DNA from: Collybiopsis luxurians FD-317 M1
Lineage: Eukaryota; Basidiomycota; Agaricomycetes; Agaricales; Omphalotaceae
DNA length: 64,000 nt
Assembly (NCBI GenBank): GCA_000827265.1
Contig: KN834805.1
Coordinates: 65,595-129,594 of the forward strand
Reading direction: 5' to 3'
This document shows positions 32,516-44,996 of this stretch, piece after piece. How positions within the stretch are numbered: position 1 is the first letter of the stretch; each line of letters opens with the position of its first letter. Position numbers and translations under genes: made by a program. The notes under the pieces were generated by a model, which was not told the origin of the DNA, did not search any database, and was given only the letters and a program-made list of their open reading frames with translations.

Positions 32516-33806
32516 ATGGCCGACGAACCTCTCTTTGACCCGTCTCTCAAAAAGAAAAAGAAGAAAGCCGTAGCTTTCACCGAGGATCCTCTCGGCGCAG
32601 AAGCTGATCCAACAGCTCCAGCACCAGAAACCATCGATAACACCACTACGTCCGGCGAACCGGTCGATCTGGGTCCAACCACTGCTCATGAACAGATGAA
32701 AATGAATGGTGAAGGAGAGGATGATGATTTTAAGGCAATGTTTGGCGATTTGAAGAAGAAAAAGAAGAAGAAGGAGATTCCAATGGATCTTGTAGGTCAA
32801 ATCGAGTCGTACTCTATACCAAACTCAATGTCTCTATCCAGGGAGACAACGACTCTGGAACATCGACCCCCACTGCAGGTGGTCCTACCCCTGCGATCAC
32901 CGAAGACTTAGACTTTTCTGATATCAAGAAGAAAAAGAAAAAATCAAAAAAGGCTGCTTTGGACATGGAGGCTTTTGAAAAGGAACTTTCAGGATCGAAA
33001 TCAAAATCTACAGGCGATGACGACGACGACGTAGAAATGGAACACAACCCGAACCTCGACATTGATGATGCTGATCTCGAGAATGATCCTTTTGCTCAGC
33101 CCATTGACGTTCCTGTCGGTGTTGACTCTGGCAATGAACCATGGCTTTCCAGCGACAGAGATTATGCTTATCCCGAGGTTTGTGTCCATTTACTCCAAGA
33201 TCTGCTCTCCTTAGGTTTTTCTAGCTCTTATCCCGTTTCTACACCCTTCTCCATGCCGCCAACCCCGCTCTTCTCTCTTCATCTTCTCAAAAACGGTATA
33301 CCATCGCGCCACCTTCTATTCACCGTGAAGGCAACAAGCGATCTATATTCGCCAACGTCACCGATATTTGCAAGAAGATGCACAGACAGGTATGTTCTCG
33401 TATGACTTCGTTTACTCATGCTCATACCTTTCCCCTCATAGCCTGAACACGTCATTCAATTCCTTTTTGCTGAAATGGGTACCACAGGAAGTGTAGACGG
33501 TGCAGGTCGCTTAGTTATCAAAGGTCGTTTCCAACAAAAGCAGGTTGAGAATGTCTTACGGCGATATATCGGTACGCCGAGCTTCTCTTTTGTTTTTATT
33601 TTTTCGCATTCACCCCCGACGTGTCACTCGTTGCAGTCGAGTATGTCGCATGCAAAACGTGTAAATCCATGGACACCCTTCTGACGAAGGAGAACCGTAT
33701 TTTCTTCATGTCGTGCGAGAGCTGTGGTAGTAGACGCAGTGTGAATGCTATCAAGAGTGGGTTCCAGGCGCAGGTTGGGAAGAGAAGCAAGAATAAGCCT
33801 GCGTAA
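32516..33806 (+). CDS. SUI3: Translation initiation factor eIF2 beta subunit
   Basis: Exons: 32516-32791, 32842-33177, 33225-33389, 33442-33571, 33637-33806; 358 residues. The N-terminal half is charged, with the three lysine blocks typical of eIF2-beta ([28 protein letters not shown]), which bind eIF5 and eIF2B. The conserved core follows: [74 protein letters not shown]. It ends in a C4 zinc finger (CKTC at about residue 307 and CESC about 18 residues later). eIF2 delivers initiator Met-tRNA to the 40S subunit. A decayed copy of this gene's 3' end lies at about 37655-38000. Confidence 0.95.
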
Positions 33807-34068
33807 TAGGTATAGGTGTAGATGTAGAACGAACGTTGTATTGTATATCGAGAACGTGGATAGAAGGTTGCGGGCCGCAAAATTTCTCTCGGTCTCTTGC
33901 ACTCGGCTTGATAAATCAGCGCGCCGCCGAGCCTAGCCTCGAGCCTTGTTACTTTTGTTCCCAACTTCTATGATAGATGAGTGTTGCCTGACGCTGTATG
34001 CAGCACGGGACCTGACTAACCCTCCCTCTTAAATCCATTCTACATACTTAATAGCTCAACATCCTGGA

Positions 34069-37000
34069 ATGATGCCCCCAGCAAGCCTCAGTAAGCGAGA
34101 GGCTTGCGATAATTGTTATAAACGCAAGATTCGCTGTAGGTCGATGAACAGATCTGTTCAAAGCATTCAATGACATGCCTGACAGGTGACGGAGATACTT
34201 CACCAGGAAATGTGTGCTCTGAATGCTCTGCAATGAACTTGCAATGCACACGGAACATCGTAAAAAGAGTAAACTTTGATCTACCTTTTGCAAACTGATA
34301 TACTTACCCCAGCTCCACAGAAACGAGGACCAAAGCCGCGATACCCGCTGACTCCTTCGGATTCAGAACCTGTCCATTCATTGATTTCTGCTATTTTGGC
34401 TGATCCCACTGCGTTCAGTGTGCCTACTAGTGTTCACGCTGTTCGAAAAATGCTAGTCGACCTAGCCTCACACTCACAAGCACTTGAGAAGGAATTGGCT
34501 TCACTTCGTAGTATAAGTTCTCTACCAGGTGAAACTTCTGCTACTTCATCATCCCTCAATACATCAGTCGAAGATGCTTCTCCCACTAATGAGACAGATC
34601 CTGCCGATGCTTTGGGCGATCAGCTGCAAGGTCTTTCCCTGAATCATTATCAAGGTCGTCATTTTGGAGAATCCTCCTGGCACTTAATGTTTCATCGGAC
34701 AGCGGCCATCGGTGTAGGGGATAAACTTGACGGACGTACTGAAAGGATTCCAGCGGATTTGAAAAGATCCGAGTTTTGGGATTTGAAGCCTGTAAGTTTC
34801 ATCTAGATGTCTGTCTCTCGGTGTGAGGCTTATACTTGGTTTTTGAGTGGCAACTTCCACCGCAGTACGAGTCGATACCCCATGAATACCCTCCGAACGA
34901 TCTCCTGGAGAGCTTGCTCGCCTTATACTGGGAGCACGTCCATCCTATCTACCCTTTACTTCATAAGCCTATTTTTGAGAGATCCCTTGCAGCTAAATTA
35001 CACTTGTACGACCGGACATTTGGATCTACAGTTCTCGCTGTTTGTGCACTTGCATCTCGCCATTCAGATGACCCTCGAGTCTTATACGACGGTACGACCT
35101 CGAAGCATTCTGCCGGTTGGAAATACTTCAATCAAATCAAATTTGCACCAAAAAGCTTTGTCGAAACCCCGTCTGTTTATAAATTACAAGTATATGCGGT
35201 AAGCCTTCAAATTCCCGCAATCTGATACCACTAATAATGCCAAGTCAGCTCTGCATAACCTTCATGATTGGAACGAATATGGCGGAGACTATGGGGGTAT
35301 TAATTGGACCTGGCATCCAGCTTGCTCAAATAATCGGTGTACACCATTCGGGTTTTGGCAAGGGTAGAGATCGCAAAGAGGTCGAGTTGTGTAAACGAGC
35401 ATTTTGGCTGCTCGTTACACTTGATGTCACCTTGAGTTTGGGTATTGGAAGGCCAAGATCATCCAATGCCAACGAGTAGGTAATTTCATGTTTCCTGTTT
35501 CCGCTTAATCTAACTTCCTAGCAGTTTCGACCTTGAACCACCTGCCATGTGTGACGATGAATACTGGGATACGCCTGATCCTGAAGATGCATTTAAGCAA
35601 CCCGAAAACAAACCGGCAACATTGGCATTTTGGGCCCACCACATCAAGCTCATGGAGATCGCCGGCTTTGCTCAACGCTCAATCGTAAGTCTTCCTATAA
35701 GTACTCTGAGATTCAAATATCGAACTTTGCAGTACTCGGCAAGACGTCTAGACCCATGGGGACCGTCGACTTTGTCGGCTGCAGAATGGAATCAAAAGGC
35801 GGTCATGGAACTTGACTCGGCTTTGAACGAGTGGATAGATGCGCTACCAGACTTTTGTGAGTTGACCGTCAATCAGTGGGGACTTAAACTGATGATTTAT
35901 ACCTAGTGAAATATAATCCTGATCAGAAAGACATTGTATTTGTTCATCAGTCGGTAATCCTTTATGCAGGATTTTATTGGACTCGGATACAAGGTTTGTC
36001 CCTTGGTATGGTTTTTCAATCGCTACTCATGTATGTGCCCCAGTTCATAAACGTTTCATTCCTCGGCTTGGTCAGAAATCTATATTGGCGCTCCATTCGT
36101 TGGCCATCTGTGCCAATGCCGCTCGTTCCTGCATTCATCTTCTCGATGGCCACCACGAACAATACAAGCTTCGGATCCCCCCTCTCGTGGTATGTTTTCG
36201 TCGACCCTTTCCAAAATGTGCTCGGACTTTCGTCCAACTGATGCGTAAATTTTTTCTACCAGCCTGCAATCTTTGGCTTCGCTATTATTCTTTTGATCAA
36301 CCTTTGGCATGGAATACAGTCCAGGATGTCCCTCAATCTAACTAAAGAAATGGATGACATATGGAAGTGTTTGGATTTACTGGCTCTCTATGAGGACAGG
36401 TATGGAGAGTTCTGCTAGGGTCTATTCAGATTTGGCGAAGCTGATGTGCCGTACGGAAAGATGGGAAATGGCTGGTCGTTTTCGGTGCGTATCTTGCAAA
36501 ATACCGTTTTCGGACTGACCGCGACCGTCATGCTAGAGACATCCTCTTGTCTGTGATTTCTGTTAGTCAACTACCTGCAGTAGAAAGGCTCCCATCTTTG
36601 AAGCGTAACCGTGATCGCTACGAAGAAGATTCATTCCCTGCCAACTCCATCACAGATGAATTCCAACTGAATGCAGGTCATCAGCAAATGAGTCAATTGC
36701 AATACGATGCCTCGACCGAAACATTGTTTGATTCTTTCAATGTTAATCTTGAGCACAATTTCGAATGGAGCTCACCAATTTCTTCAAATGACCTCGGTGA
36801 CAGGATGCCAGTCCATATTGGCATAGGCACAGACATGGACGTGCCTTTCGATTCTATGACTTACAGATCTGAAAACACATTACCCAACCAAGGACTAGAT
36901 GGTATGGGGCATGAGTTCAGTCCAGGTATAGCTTTCCTATACTTCTTGCATGAGGTTTTGTTTTATTAAATACTTCAAGCAGGGCAGACCACTGATAGAA

Positions 37001-37152
37001 ATCCTTGGAGGCAAGTAGAGTGACATTTCTGCAGCTTTGTTCAGAGTTCAATATAGCAAACTTACAATTTTCTCAGCCAAAATGAGTGGAATCAATTTAT
37101 GGCTGAAGTAGATGAGCTACTCCAGCTGATTAATCACCCCGCCCCTGGATAA
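34069..37152 (+). CDS. Zn2Cys6 transcription factor with fungal-specific domain, copy 1 of 3 (intact)
   Basis: Exons: 34069-34135, 34186-34268, 34321-34791, 34848-35198, 35249-35475, 35525-35684, 35733-35856, 35907-35993, 36044-36189, 36263-36399, 36461-36484, 36537-36925, 36983-37010, 37077-37152; 789 residues, all phases consistent. The binuclear zinc cluster is CDNCYKRKIRC...CSECSAMNLQC, split by an intron after the first base of the third cysteine codon. A basic linker (KRGPKPRYP) and a helical stretch (MLVDLASHSQALEKELASL) follow. The middle domain has the fungal_trans pattern (LLALYWEHVHPIYPLLHKPI, FGSTVLAVCALASRHSDDP, IGRPRSSNANDFDLEPP, MCDDEYWDTPDP). Exon 11 is only 24 nt, and intron 13 has a GC donor (37011). 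It probably binds CGG-type sites in the nucleus; targets are unknown. Two degraded copies follow at 40800-43875 and 44999-46656. Confidence 0.88.
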
Positions 37153-37221
37153 TTATAGTCTTTTGTATTCTATTCATAAGTATATGTACCCTCGACACAG
37201 TCATTAATAGAAATACCTTAG

Positions 37222-37575
37222 TCGCGGCTTGGCAAGTACCAGCAACGGTTCTGGGAGTACACTTTTTTAGATAAGCGTTGGACTTTTCGAAAAGCCGGAC
37301 AAATTTCAGCTGACCCGTGCCTATATCATACGACTCTCTAATAAACGCTGCGCTTGGGGAGATAGAACCGTGAAATTCGCATTATAACTCTATCTCGTTC
37401 GCAATACGCTCTTGTCTTCATCGATTCCGGGATTCGCAATGACTTGTATGTGTTCCAAGGCAATCGTTAACGACAACAAGTAATAATGTGTCGAGGGCTT
37501 CAATTGCTTTCATGTCATAGTATCAGAAATGTACTATCCAATTCAATGGGCAGGTTCCTTTCACTGAAAGTCATC
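37222..37575 (+). pseudogene. Relic of the ferroportin gene 5' end
   Basis: This matches the promoter and first coding part of the transporter gene at 46.85-47.2 kb. Shared blocks include GGTTCTGGGAGTAC versus GGTTTTGACAGTAC, CTCTAATAAACGC, CTTGGGGAGATAGAAC, GGATTCGCAATGACT and GGGCAGGTTC. In the WGDRT frame there is a stop soon after (KFAL followed by TAA). It ends about 80 bases before the eIF2-beta relic, so the duplication junction lies between about 37575 and 37655. Confidence 0.75.
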
Positions 37576-37654
37576 GCTTTGCAGCCACCAAAAATCCTCT
37601 CGGTGTACTGAGAAGCTCACTACATCTGGCAAACCCGTCATTTCGGGTTACGAC

Positions 37655-38000
37655 GAGAAGTTCAGGCGGCGCCAGTCGTTTAGCTATCAAAGGCTGTTTT
37701 CAACAGAAACAAGTTGAGAGTGTCTTACGACGGCATCATTTCACACTGAGCCTTTGCATTATTTTTCCATTAACCCTCGATGTATCGCATACAAAACGTG
37801 TAAATCCATGGAGACCCCTCTCACGAAGGAGATCCGTATTTTCTTCATATCGCATGAGAGCTGTGGTAGTAGACAATGTGAATGCTATCAAGAGTTTATT
37901 CCAGGCTCAAATTAGGAAGAGATGCACACAGCGTACGCGCAAAAATAAGCCTGGGTCATAGGTGTAGATTTAGAATGAACGTTGCACGGTATACTTGTGA
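37655..38000 (+). pseudogene. Relic of the eIF2-beta 3' end
   Basis: Aligns with 33500-33850: GTCGTTTAGCTATCAAAGG, CAACAGAAACAAGTTGAGAG, ACAAAACGTGTAAATCCATG, GGAGATCCGTATTTTCTTCAT and AATAAGCCTG all have counterparts in the last two exons and 3' UTR of the functional gene. The exon-intron-exon order is kept, so this is a DNA-level duplicate. A short deletion in the zinc-finger exon (GTAGACAATGTGAATG versus GTAGACGCAGTGTGAATG) and other changes destroy the frame. Confidence 0.85.
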
Positions 38001-39437
38001 AAGAAGGCCGCCGCAATGGATTGCGCGGCAATTATGAATCCGAGGCTTCGGCTTCTCTACGTCTAGATAGATTCAGTAAAAATAGGGGCCATGGCTCTCA
38101 GAAGACTATCAATGATGGACCTTGGATATATAAATTGCTTGATACTGTCTAACTCGTTGCTGAGTGATTCACTCACAAAAGAAAATGACGACCATGAACA
38201 GCCAAATGGTCACAAATCTCAAGTAATCAAAACAAGTGGATGCAGTGAGAATAGAGAGCGAACAGAGAGAGGATATAACTACTCCGGCTTCCCACTTATC
38301 CCTCCTAAAATTCTGATTTCCATTCCTTCCCCTCGGTAGTTGCACAGAATTTTCTGTTCTAACTCCAACAGAATGCAGATTTATCTACTTGCATCCAACA
38401 TTTCAAGGATGTATCTAACATCATGACATATGCATTTAAGTATCACTAGCTACAAAAGTGAAGGAGAGTCTCGGTGCTCGATGCTTGAATGTATAAGGAA
38501 GAATGAGTGTTGAAGCAAGGGCATGAAAGATCCTTCTTCATTGAGCTCAATTGAAATATAGGCTATAGCAGAATTTGTGGCCTATCCTTCTCTCCTCCAC
38601 CCTTTGCATCTTTCGGATTTTGCATCAATGCTGCTTCAAAATCCAATTTAGTATTTGAAAGCTCTTATTGAAGCACCCAACTGCCTCCCGTAGCCAGATC
38701 CAGTGGTAGGATACAGGGGAGTTGCTTGCCAAATGACTGGAAATACTCTAGTTTCATGCAATAACAGAACTGGCTTTCTGAAGAATGTATATTAAGGAAG
38801 TGAAGATGCACTGGAGTGCTCATTAATGTTATTATGGAGGGGAACCAGTGAGGGTTAGCGAAGATATCAGACTGGGAGTGACTCTCAGAAGCTGTCGTCA
38901 CTTTGATGGGATCGAATAATACTTATCGACTCCCTTAACAACTTCTCCTTATTTCCGAGTCCTGACTTCCTTCATTCTCAAATTCCCCTTCTACCTTTTC
39001 CCCTAATACCACCTGATTTTCCTCTCCATCTTGTGTTAGTTTGGATTCATATGTGGGATCTGAGTCAAGAAAAAGTTGTATACATATGGTAGCCAAGCAA
39101 AGCTGCAGATTGCAAAGCACATCAAGTTTTGATGGCTCCAAAACACCAAGCCGGCAAAAGGATCACCGTCGTTAGCTGAGTTCCATTTCAACTTCCATGA
39201 ATGAGACAATCAGCACAAGGTTCCACCACTGTAACTTACCATGCTGTGCTGGCCAACCTTAATGCATACAACACTACATCTCAAATAAAATGGTTCAATG
39301 TAATAAACTTGAGGTACAGAACATGAAATTATTTAAGAAAAATCCTTCGTGCTTGGAGCCCAAATAGTGTTGTGGATTGATTAAAGAAGCACATCAAAAA
39401 AAATGACAGGACAACTAGATCCGTATTGTGGGTGTTG
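38001..39437. other. AT-rich interval, no gene recognised
   Basis: Short frames on both strands (for example 38091-38339, 38665-38901, 38935-39141) have no recognisable domain and no consistent splice structure. CpG looks rare. Composition and position between two degraded duplications suggest transposon debris, but I cannot name a family. Confidence 0.4.
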
Positions 39438-39930
39438 CAGCAAAGTATGAATCTGTAGCACGATTTTGAAAAAATTCCCTTCAGCGATTTTATTTATGTG
39501 TAAACAAAGATGCTCCACCATTGCTCCACTGCGTGCGATGCCGATAACACAATGGGGAACTACAGTGGACGCAGAAAAAGATATCACTCCATATATGGAA
39601 GAGCAATTCCCACTTGCACTCCAGCCTCGTTTTGCGAACACAAACTGACTACCATAGGCCGTAAATGTCCTATAACTACCAATCAAAATCTTAAAATGGA
39701 CAAAAGCATTAGAGCAGGCTTGGACAGGCCAAAAAAACTGAGCCAAAACCTCCACATTTTGTGGGTTACCATATAAGGCAGTGACATCTTTTTCTGTGTC
39801 CACTGTAGTTCCCCATCGTGTTATCGACATCGCACACAGTGGAGCAATGGTGGAGCATCTTTGTTTACATGTAAATAAAATCACTGAAGGGCATTTTTTC
39901 AAAATTGTGCTACAAATTCATACTTTGCTG
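39438..39930. mobile_element. Long inverted repeat (foldback element), arms about 154 bp
   Basis: The left arm 39438-39591 and the right arm 39777-39930 are inverted copies at about 90% identity by eye. Shared blocks include CAAAGATGCTCCACCATTG and GGGGAACTACAGTGGAC. Most mismatches are C/T or G/A. A spacer of about 185 bases separates them. Just outside, GGGTGTTGC (left) and GCAACACCC (right) extend the symmetry. The long open frames over this region on both strands follow from the palindrome and are not genes. It could form a large hairpin; the transposon class is unknown. Confidence 0.75.
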
Positions 39931-40799
39931 TGAACAGGTAGGAAAGCAACACCCTTGATGCCAGCTATTTCAACCACAGCCTCCTCCTTTGTTCTTCCAA
40001 TTGCACTTCCCATAAAACTGATAAATGCAATGTACAGAATTTATCTACCACACTATGACACTCTTTCAGCTCTAGACTTTGGAGCAAAGAGTTTGTGACA
40101 TTGCCGGAGAGAGCTCCAGCTTGTATGAGGGTGGTAACTAAACGAAGCTCAAGAGAATCAGTATGTATGGCTAAGCTGCTTATTTCACTTTCACCGTGAT
40201 CACTTTTCAAAAAAAAATCAATTGCTGTAAGGTTACAAGGCAGTCACATTCACATGGACCATATATAGGGAAAAACATAAGCATTTTGTCACAGTGTGAC
40301 ACCAAATGTCCCAACAAGGACGAATCCTTCATTTCATTCAGATTCATAATATGCGAGTTGAGAATATGCAAAATTCTTTTGGCTCTCTCCCAAAGTGGAC
40401 AAATATATGGTCTGGTTATAGTCGGCTAAATCTTCTTGAAGCTGGGCTGAACATTGGATCGCTGATAGAGTATTTCACATATGCCCCTTCATGTGTACCA
40501 TGTCGACCACTTTTAAAAACTTGTCCACTTAGTAATCTAGTTGTATTGGAATTGGCCCCCTCTAATGCCACTTCAAACTACTATCAATTGCTCAGCAATA
40601 TATCTGAATCAGAGCAAAAAAGGAGAGAAACTAGGAAGATATCGGTGGGAAGATATCGGAGAAGATGGTTGTCAGCAAACCTTAACCTCCCCCAACAACC
40701 TTCTTGATGAGCCCATGCTTCACACACTGTTGGTGTAGCGTGGAACCTGGTTAACCTTTCTTCCTGAATCTAGTTTACTCATCAGCTCAAACTCTTGAA
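39931..40799. other. AT-rich interval upstream of transcription-factor copy 2
   Basis: Small frames at 39965-40210 and 40306-40738 show no recognisable features. The last 80 bases or so resemble the sequence before copy 1 (34000-34068) and probably belong to the duplicated unit. Confidence 0.35.
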
Positions 40800-43700
40800 A
40801 TGGATCCCCCACTTAGTCTCGGTAAGTGAGAAGCTTGCGATAATTGTTATAGACACAAAGTTCGCTGTAGGTCTGTCACAAATCTGTTCAAAGCATTCAA
40901 CTGACACACTTTGATAGGTGATGGGGACACTACACCAGGAAATGTGTGCTCTGAATGCTCCAAACTGAAACTGCAATGCACACGAAGCATAACAAAAAGA
41001 GTAAATAATTAATCCTGTGTAAACTTCTGTAGACTCATTGAGGTCCTGCTCTGCAGAAACGGGGTCCAAAGCTGCGCTACCCGCAGGCTCCTCCAGAATC
41101 TGTCCAATCTTTGATCACTGCCATTTTGGCTGCTCCGACTGTGTTCAGTGTCCCTACTAGTACCCACTTAGTTTGAAGAATGCTGGTCAACCTAGCTTTA
41201 CACTCACAAGCACTTGAGAAGGAATTGGCATTATTTCATAGCATAAATTCTCTCTCAGGTGAACCTGCCACAATTTTGCCATCCCTCACCAGATCAGATG
41301 AGGATACTCCTGACAGAAGCGAGATAGATCCTGTTGAAGCTTTGGGTCATAAGCTCCAAGCTCTTTGCCTAAAACATCATCAGGGCCATCATTTTGGAAA
41401 ATCCTCCTATTCTATGCTTTTTAGGACTGCCCTGAATGCTTGAGATGACTTTGATGGCAGTCAAACTGAAAAGATTTTTGCAAATTTAAAGAGATCTGAG
41501 TTCTGGGAGTTGAAGCCGGTGAGTTTCATATGTCTGCCTATCTCCTGGTGTGAGGCTTAAGCTTTGCTCTTCAGTGGCATGCTGCCCTGGAGTACGAGTT
41601 GATACCCTATAGTTACCCACCTAACAACCTTCTCGAAAGTCTGCTGGCCCTGTACTGGGAGCAATTCCATCCTTTTTATCCTTTGCTTCATAGGCCTACT
41701 TTTGAAAAATTACTTGCTTCCAAATTACACTTACATGACCAAATGTTTGGTTCTACTGTTCTTGCAGTTTGTGCACTGGCATCTTGCCATTCAAATGACC
41801 CTTGAGTCCTTTACAATGATATGGCCTCAAAGTACTCTGCTGGTTGGAAATACTTCAATCAGATTGAATTTGCACCAAAAAGCTTTGTTGAATACCCTTC
41901 TGTGTATGCATTGCAAGTCTATCCGGTAAGCCTCTGAATCATTCTGGAATTTAATACAGGTAATAACACAAAATTAGCTGTCTGCAGCCTTCATGACTGC
42001 AACACACATGGATGAGACATGTTGGATATTAGTTGGACGTGGCATCCAGTTTGCTCAAATGATTGGTGTACACTGTTCAGGTTTTGGAAATGGTAGAGAT
42101 ACTAAAGAGGTGGAGTTGTGGAAGCAAGTGTTCTGGCAGCTTGTCATGTTTGATACAGTCTCAAGTATGTCTCTTGGAAGGCCAAGATCATCCAATACCA
42201 ATGAGTGAGTTATTTCATGTTTCTGGTCCCAATCATATTCTAAGTCATAGCAGCCTGGACCTCAAACTCCCTGCAATGTGTGATGATGAATACTGGGAAA
42301 CTCCTGACCCAGCTGATGCATTTTGGCAACCTGAAAGCATACCATTAAAATTGACATTTTTGGTCCACCATATCAAGCTCATGGAGATTGTAGGTTTCAT
42401 TCAATGCTCATTAGTAGGTCCTTCTGTTCCCTGATCTGGCTTGAGTATTGAACTTTACAGTACTCGGCAAGATGTTTAGATCCATGGGGACCAACAACTC
42501 TGTCCAGTACAGAATGGAATCAGAAGGCAATCACCGAACTTGATTCAGCTTTGAATAAGTGGATAGATGCACTACCTGACCTCTGTAATTTTTCCATGTG
42601 ACCAATGGTGACTGAGGCTAATGATTGTATTTAGTAAAATACAATCCACATCAAAAAGACACTGTATTTGCTCATCAATCAATGATGCTCTATGCAGAAT
42701 TCTACTGGGCTCGGATACAGGGTTTGTTCATCATTGAAGGTTCCATGATCATTCCTCATGGTCCATCTTAGTTCATAAGCATCTATTGACTCGGCTTGGT
42801 CAGAAATGCACACTGGCATTCCATTCATTGGCCGTCTGTGCTAATGCAGCTTGCTCCTGTGTTCATCTCCTCGATGATCACCATCAATGATACAGAGTTT
42901 GGTTTGCCCATCTTGTGGTATGTACCCAAGAACCCTATGTGGGGAATTTCCAGTCAGATTAGTGATTAATTTTATTTTGCTAGGCTCCAATCTTCTCCTG
43001 TGCTATTGTTCTCTCAATCAATCTTTGGCATGGCATACAGTCCAAGATGCCCCTAAATGTAACTAAAGAGATGAACAATATACAAAAGTGCTTGGATATT
43101 CTGGCTCTTTATGAGGACAGGTATGGAAAGTTCTGCTAGGGCTTTACTTATATTTGGCAACTTGAAAGCTGATGTGTATGAAAAGGTTTGAAATGGCCAG
43201 CCAACTTCGGTGTGTATCTTAAAAAATACAGTCCTCCAACTCACCATGACTGTCATGCTAGGGACATCCTCCTGTCTGTAATTTCCATTAGTAAACTCCC
43301 ACAGATAGAGAAGCTCCCATCTTTGAAGCGCACCTGTAGTTGCTTTGAAGAAAATTCAACATTTACTGGCTCCTTTGACTCTGTTGAAAATGAGTCAAGG
43401 TCCCAGTCAAATCCAGGATACAATCCCTCAAATGAAATGTCACTCAATTTCAACAATGTCATTCATGAGCCTGATCACAAATGGTGCTCACCAGTCACTT
43501 CAAATGTTGGTCAGATGCCAGTCCGCATCGCCATGGACACCGACAGAATTGTACCTTTCAATTCTATGACATACAAATCTGAAACCAGGTTACCCAACCA
43601 AGGACTGGATGAGATAGCATTTACAAATGAGTTTAGTCCAGGTATAGTGATTGTTCACTTCATTTCATATGTGAGATATCCATTGTTGAGCTGTTTGCAT

Positions 43701-43875
43701 ATGTTGGACAGGCCAATTCATGAACAGGACACCTTCCAGGCAAGTATAGTCATATTTCTGTCATTTGCTTTTGTTTAGACACAATACTCTCAGCGAAGAC
43801 AAATGGAATCAATTTATGGCTGAAGTAGATGAACTACTCCAGTTGGTTAACTATCCCACTGTTAGACAATTGTGA
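40800..43875 (+). pseudogene. Zn2Cys6 transcription factor, copy 2 of 3 (degraded by CGA-to-TGA changes)
   Basis: Collinear with the intact gene at 34069-37152 over its whole length, including introns and the GC donor near the end. It keeps recognisable blocks (ACDNCYRHKVRC, LLALYWEQFHPFYPLLHRP, MCDDEYWETPDP, IGVHCSGFGNGRD). In-frame stops occur at 40827 (codon 10), 41174, 41441 and 41803. At 40827, 41174 and 41803 the intact copy has CGA where this one has TGA. Many other differences are C-to-T or G-to-A, and CpG is almost absent, so the copy reads as methylation-driven or RIP-like decay. No expression of a full protein is expected. Confidence 0.88.
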
Positions 43876-44177
43876 CCTTATGCATTTAATTCTCATTCCA
43901 TTCGCAAGTAAATGTACTTAGTATATAGGATAATCTCAATTTGGAAGGAATGACTCAGATTATATTTGAAGTTGGGGCAAGACTGTAGTTGGAAGAAATG
44001 AAAGGTCATTTGGACAGCAGGGTTCTGGTTTTCTTCCTGGCTTCCACATTGAGTCTGTAGCACTAGGCAGAGTCATTGCCAGACACACTACTCATGCCCA
44101 AATGAATTGCACCTTTCCTTCCTAATCCAACATTCCCGGCTCAATCCTAAAGTGATGCTTCTGGTCAGCCTCACTGG
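43876..44177. other. Spacer after transcription-factor copy 2
   Basis: About 300 bases with no gene. Unlike the 3' side of copies 1 and 3, no ferroportin-like sequence follows, so the unit was truncated here. The last 25 bases (ATGCTTCTGGTCAGCCTCA) resemble the first codons of the transcription factor and may be the start of copy 3, cut by the next insertion. Confidence 0.4.
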
Positions 44178-44179
44178 TA

Positions 44180-44996
44180 GGGTGCCGTGAATAATTCCCG
44201 GCTGTGTTAATAACATTGTTATTAAAGACAGTCCCCTGGAGGACCAGTATTAACCTAGTTAATAACACATTATTAACATTTATGTGAAGAAGATAATTAA
44301 CAAGTGAAAAATTGATATTTTAACATGTTATTAACAAAAGTGCAAGTGAATAAATAATTACCCTACCTGACATCAGAAATGGGCTGCAAAATCCTTCCAA
44401 AATTTGACCGCTACTGCATTAAAATTTGTGCCATATCACCCATCTCTTGCTAAACAGGCCGAAGAGGAATGGCTGGCCCTAAATTGAACTTGATCCTGGG
44501 ATTCAAGTTCGGCGTTGCTGTATTCTCCTGCACCAGTGTCCAGTATGTCAAATTCAATGGCTCTCCCTCACTATTGTCCTTGCTCCTTGTACTACCTTTG
44601 CTCTGTGGCATCTTTCACCTTAGCATTCTTGGAACTCCTGGTCAGCTTCAGAATTTGCAAAAAGAGAGTCAAGGTCTAGTATTTTCCTTATTGGGCAGAC
44701 CTTGGGCAAGTACTGCAAACACTGTTTCTCACAAATTTAGAAATTTGATCCACTCTGTATTGCTTGACATTGCCTACCAAGATTTTCAGTACTTATTTTT
44801 CAAGTTAGCATGAATTGGTCATGAACCCTACAGTTTGTATCTTCAAGAATGGTCTGTTTGCGAGGATGCATCATTTGAATTATTCACACATTTTAACATG
44901 GTGTTTTTGACCTCTGAGTTAATAACATGTTATTAATGTGTTATTAACAATGTTAATTAGCACATGCTAGTATAAGATGACTTGTTCACAGCACCC
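44180..44996. mobile_element. 817-bp TIR element with TA target duplication
   Basis: The left end GGGTGCCGTGAATAA and the reverse complement of the right end GGGTGCTGTGAACAA form terminal inverted repeats, flanked by TA on both sides (44178-44179, 44997-44998). The subterminal regions are rich in TTAATAAC-type motifs on both arms (GTTAATAACATTGTTATTAA left; GTTATTAATGTGTTATTAAC right). The interior frame at 44469-44813 is not recognisable as a transposase. Non-autonomous DNA transposon; it interrupts the start of transcription-factor copy 3. Confidence 0.75.

Noticed and set aside
39381..39902. 173-codon minus-strand frame
   Set aside because: It runs over both arms of the inverted repeat, and the matching plus-strand frame is its mirror. 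No protein features.
44469..44813. Possible transposase frame inside the 817-bp element
   Set aside because: No DDE-like or helix-turn-helix pattern, no long continuation; too short.
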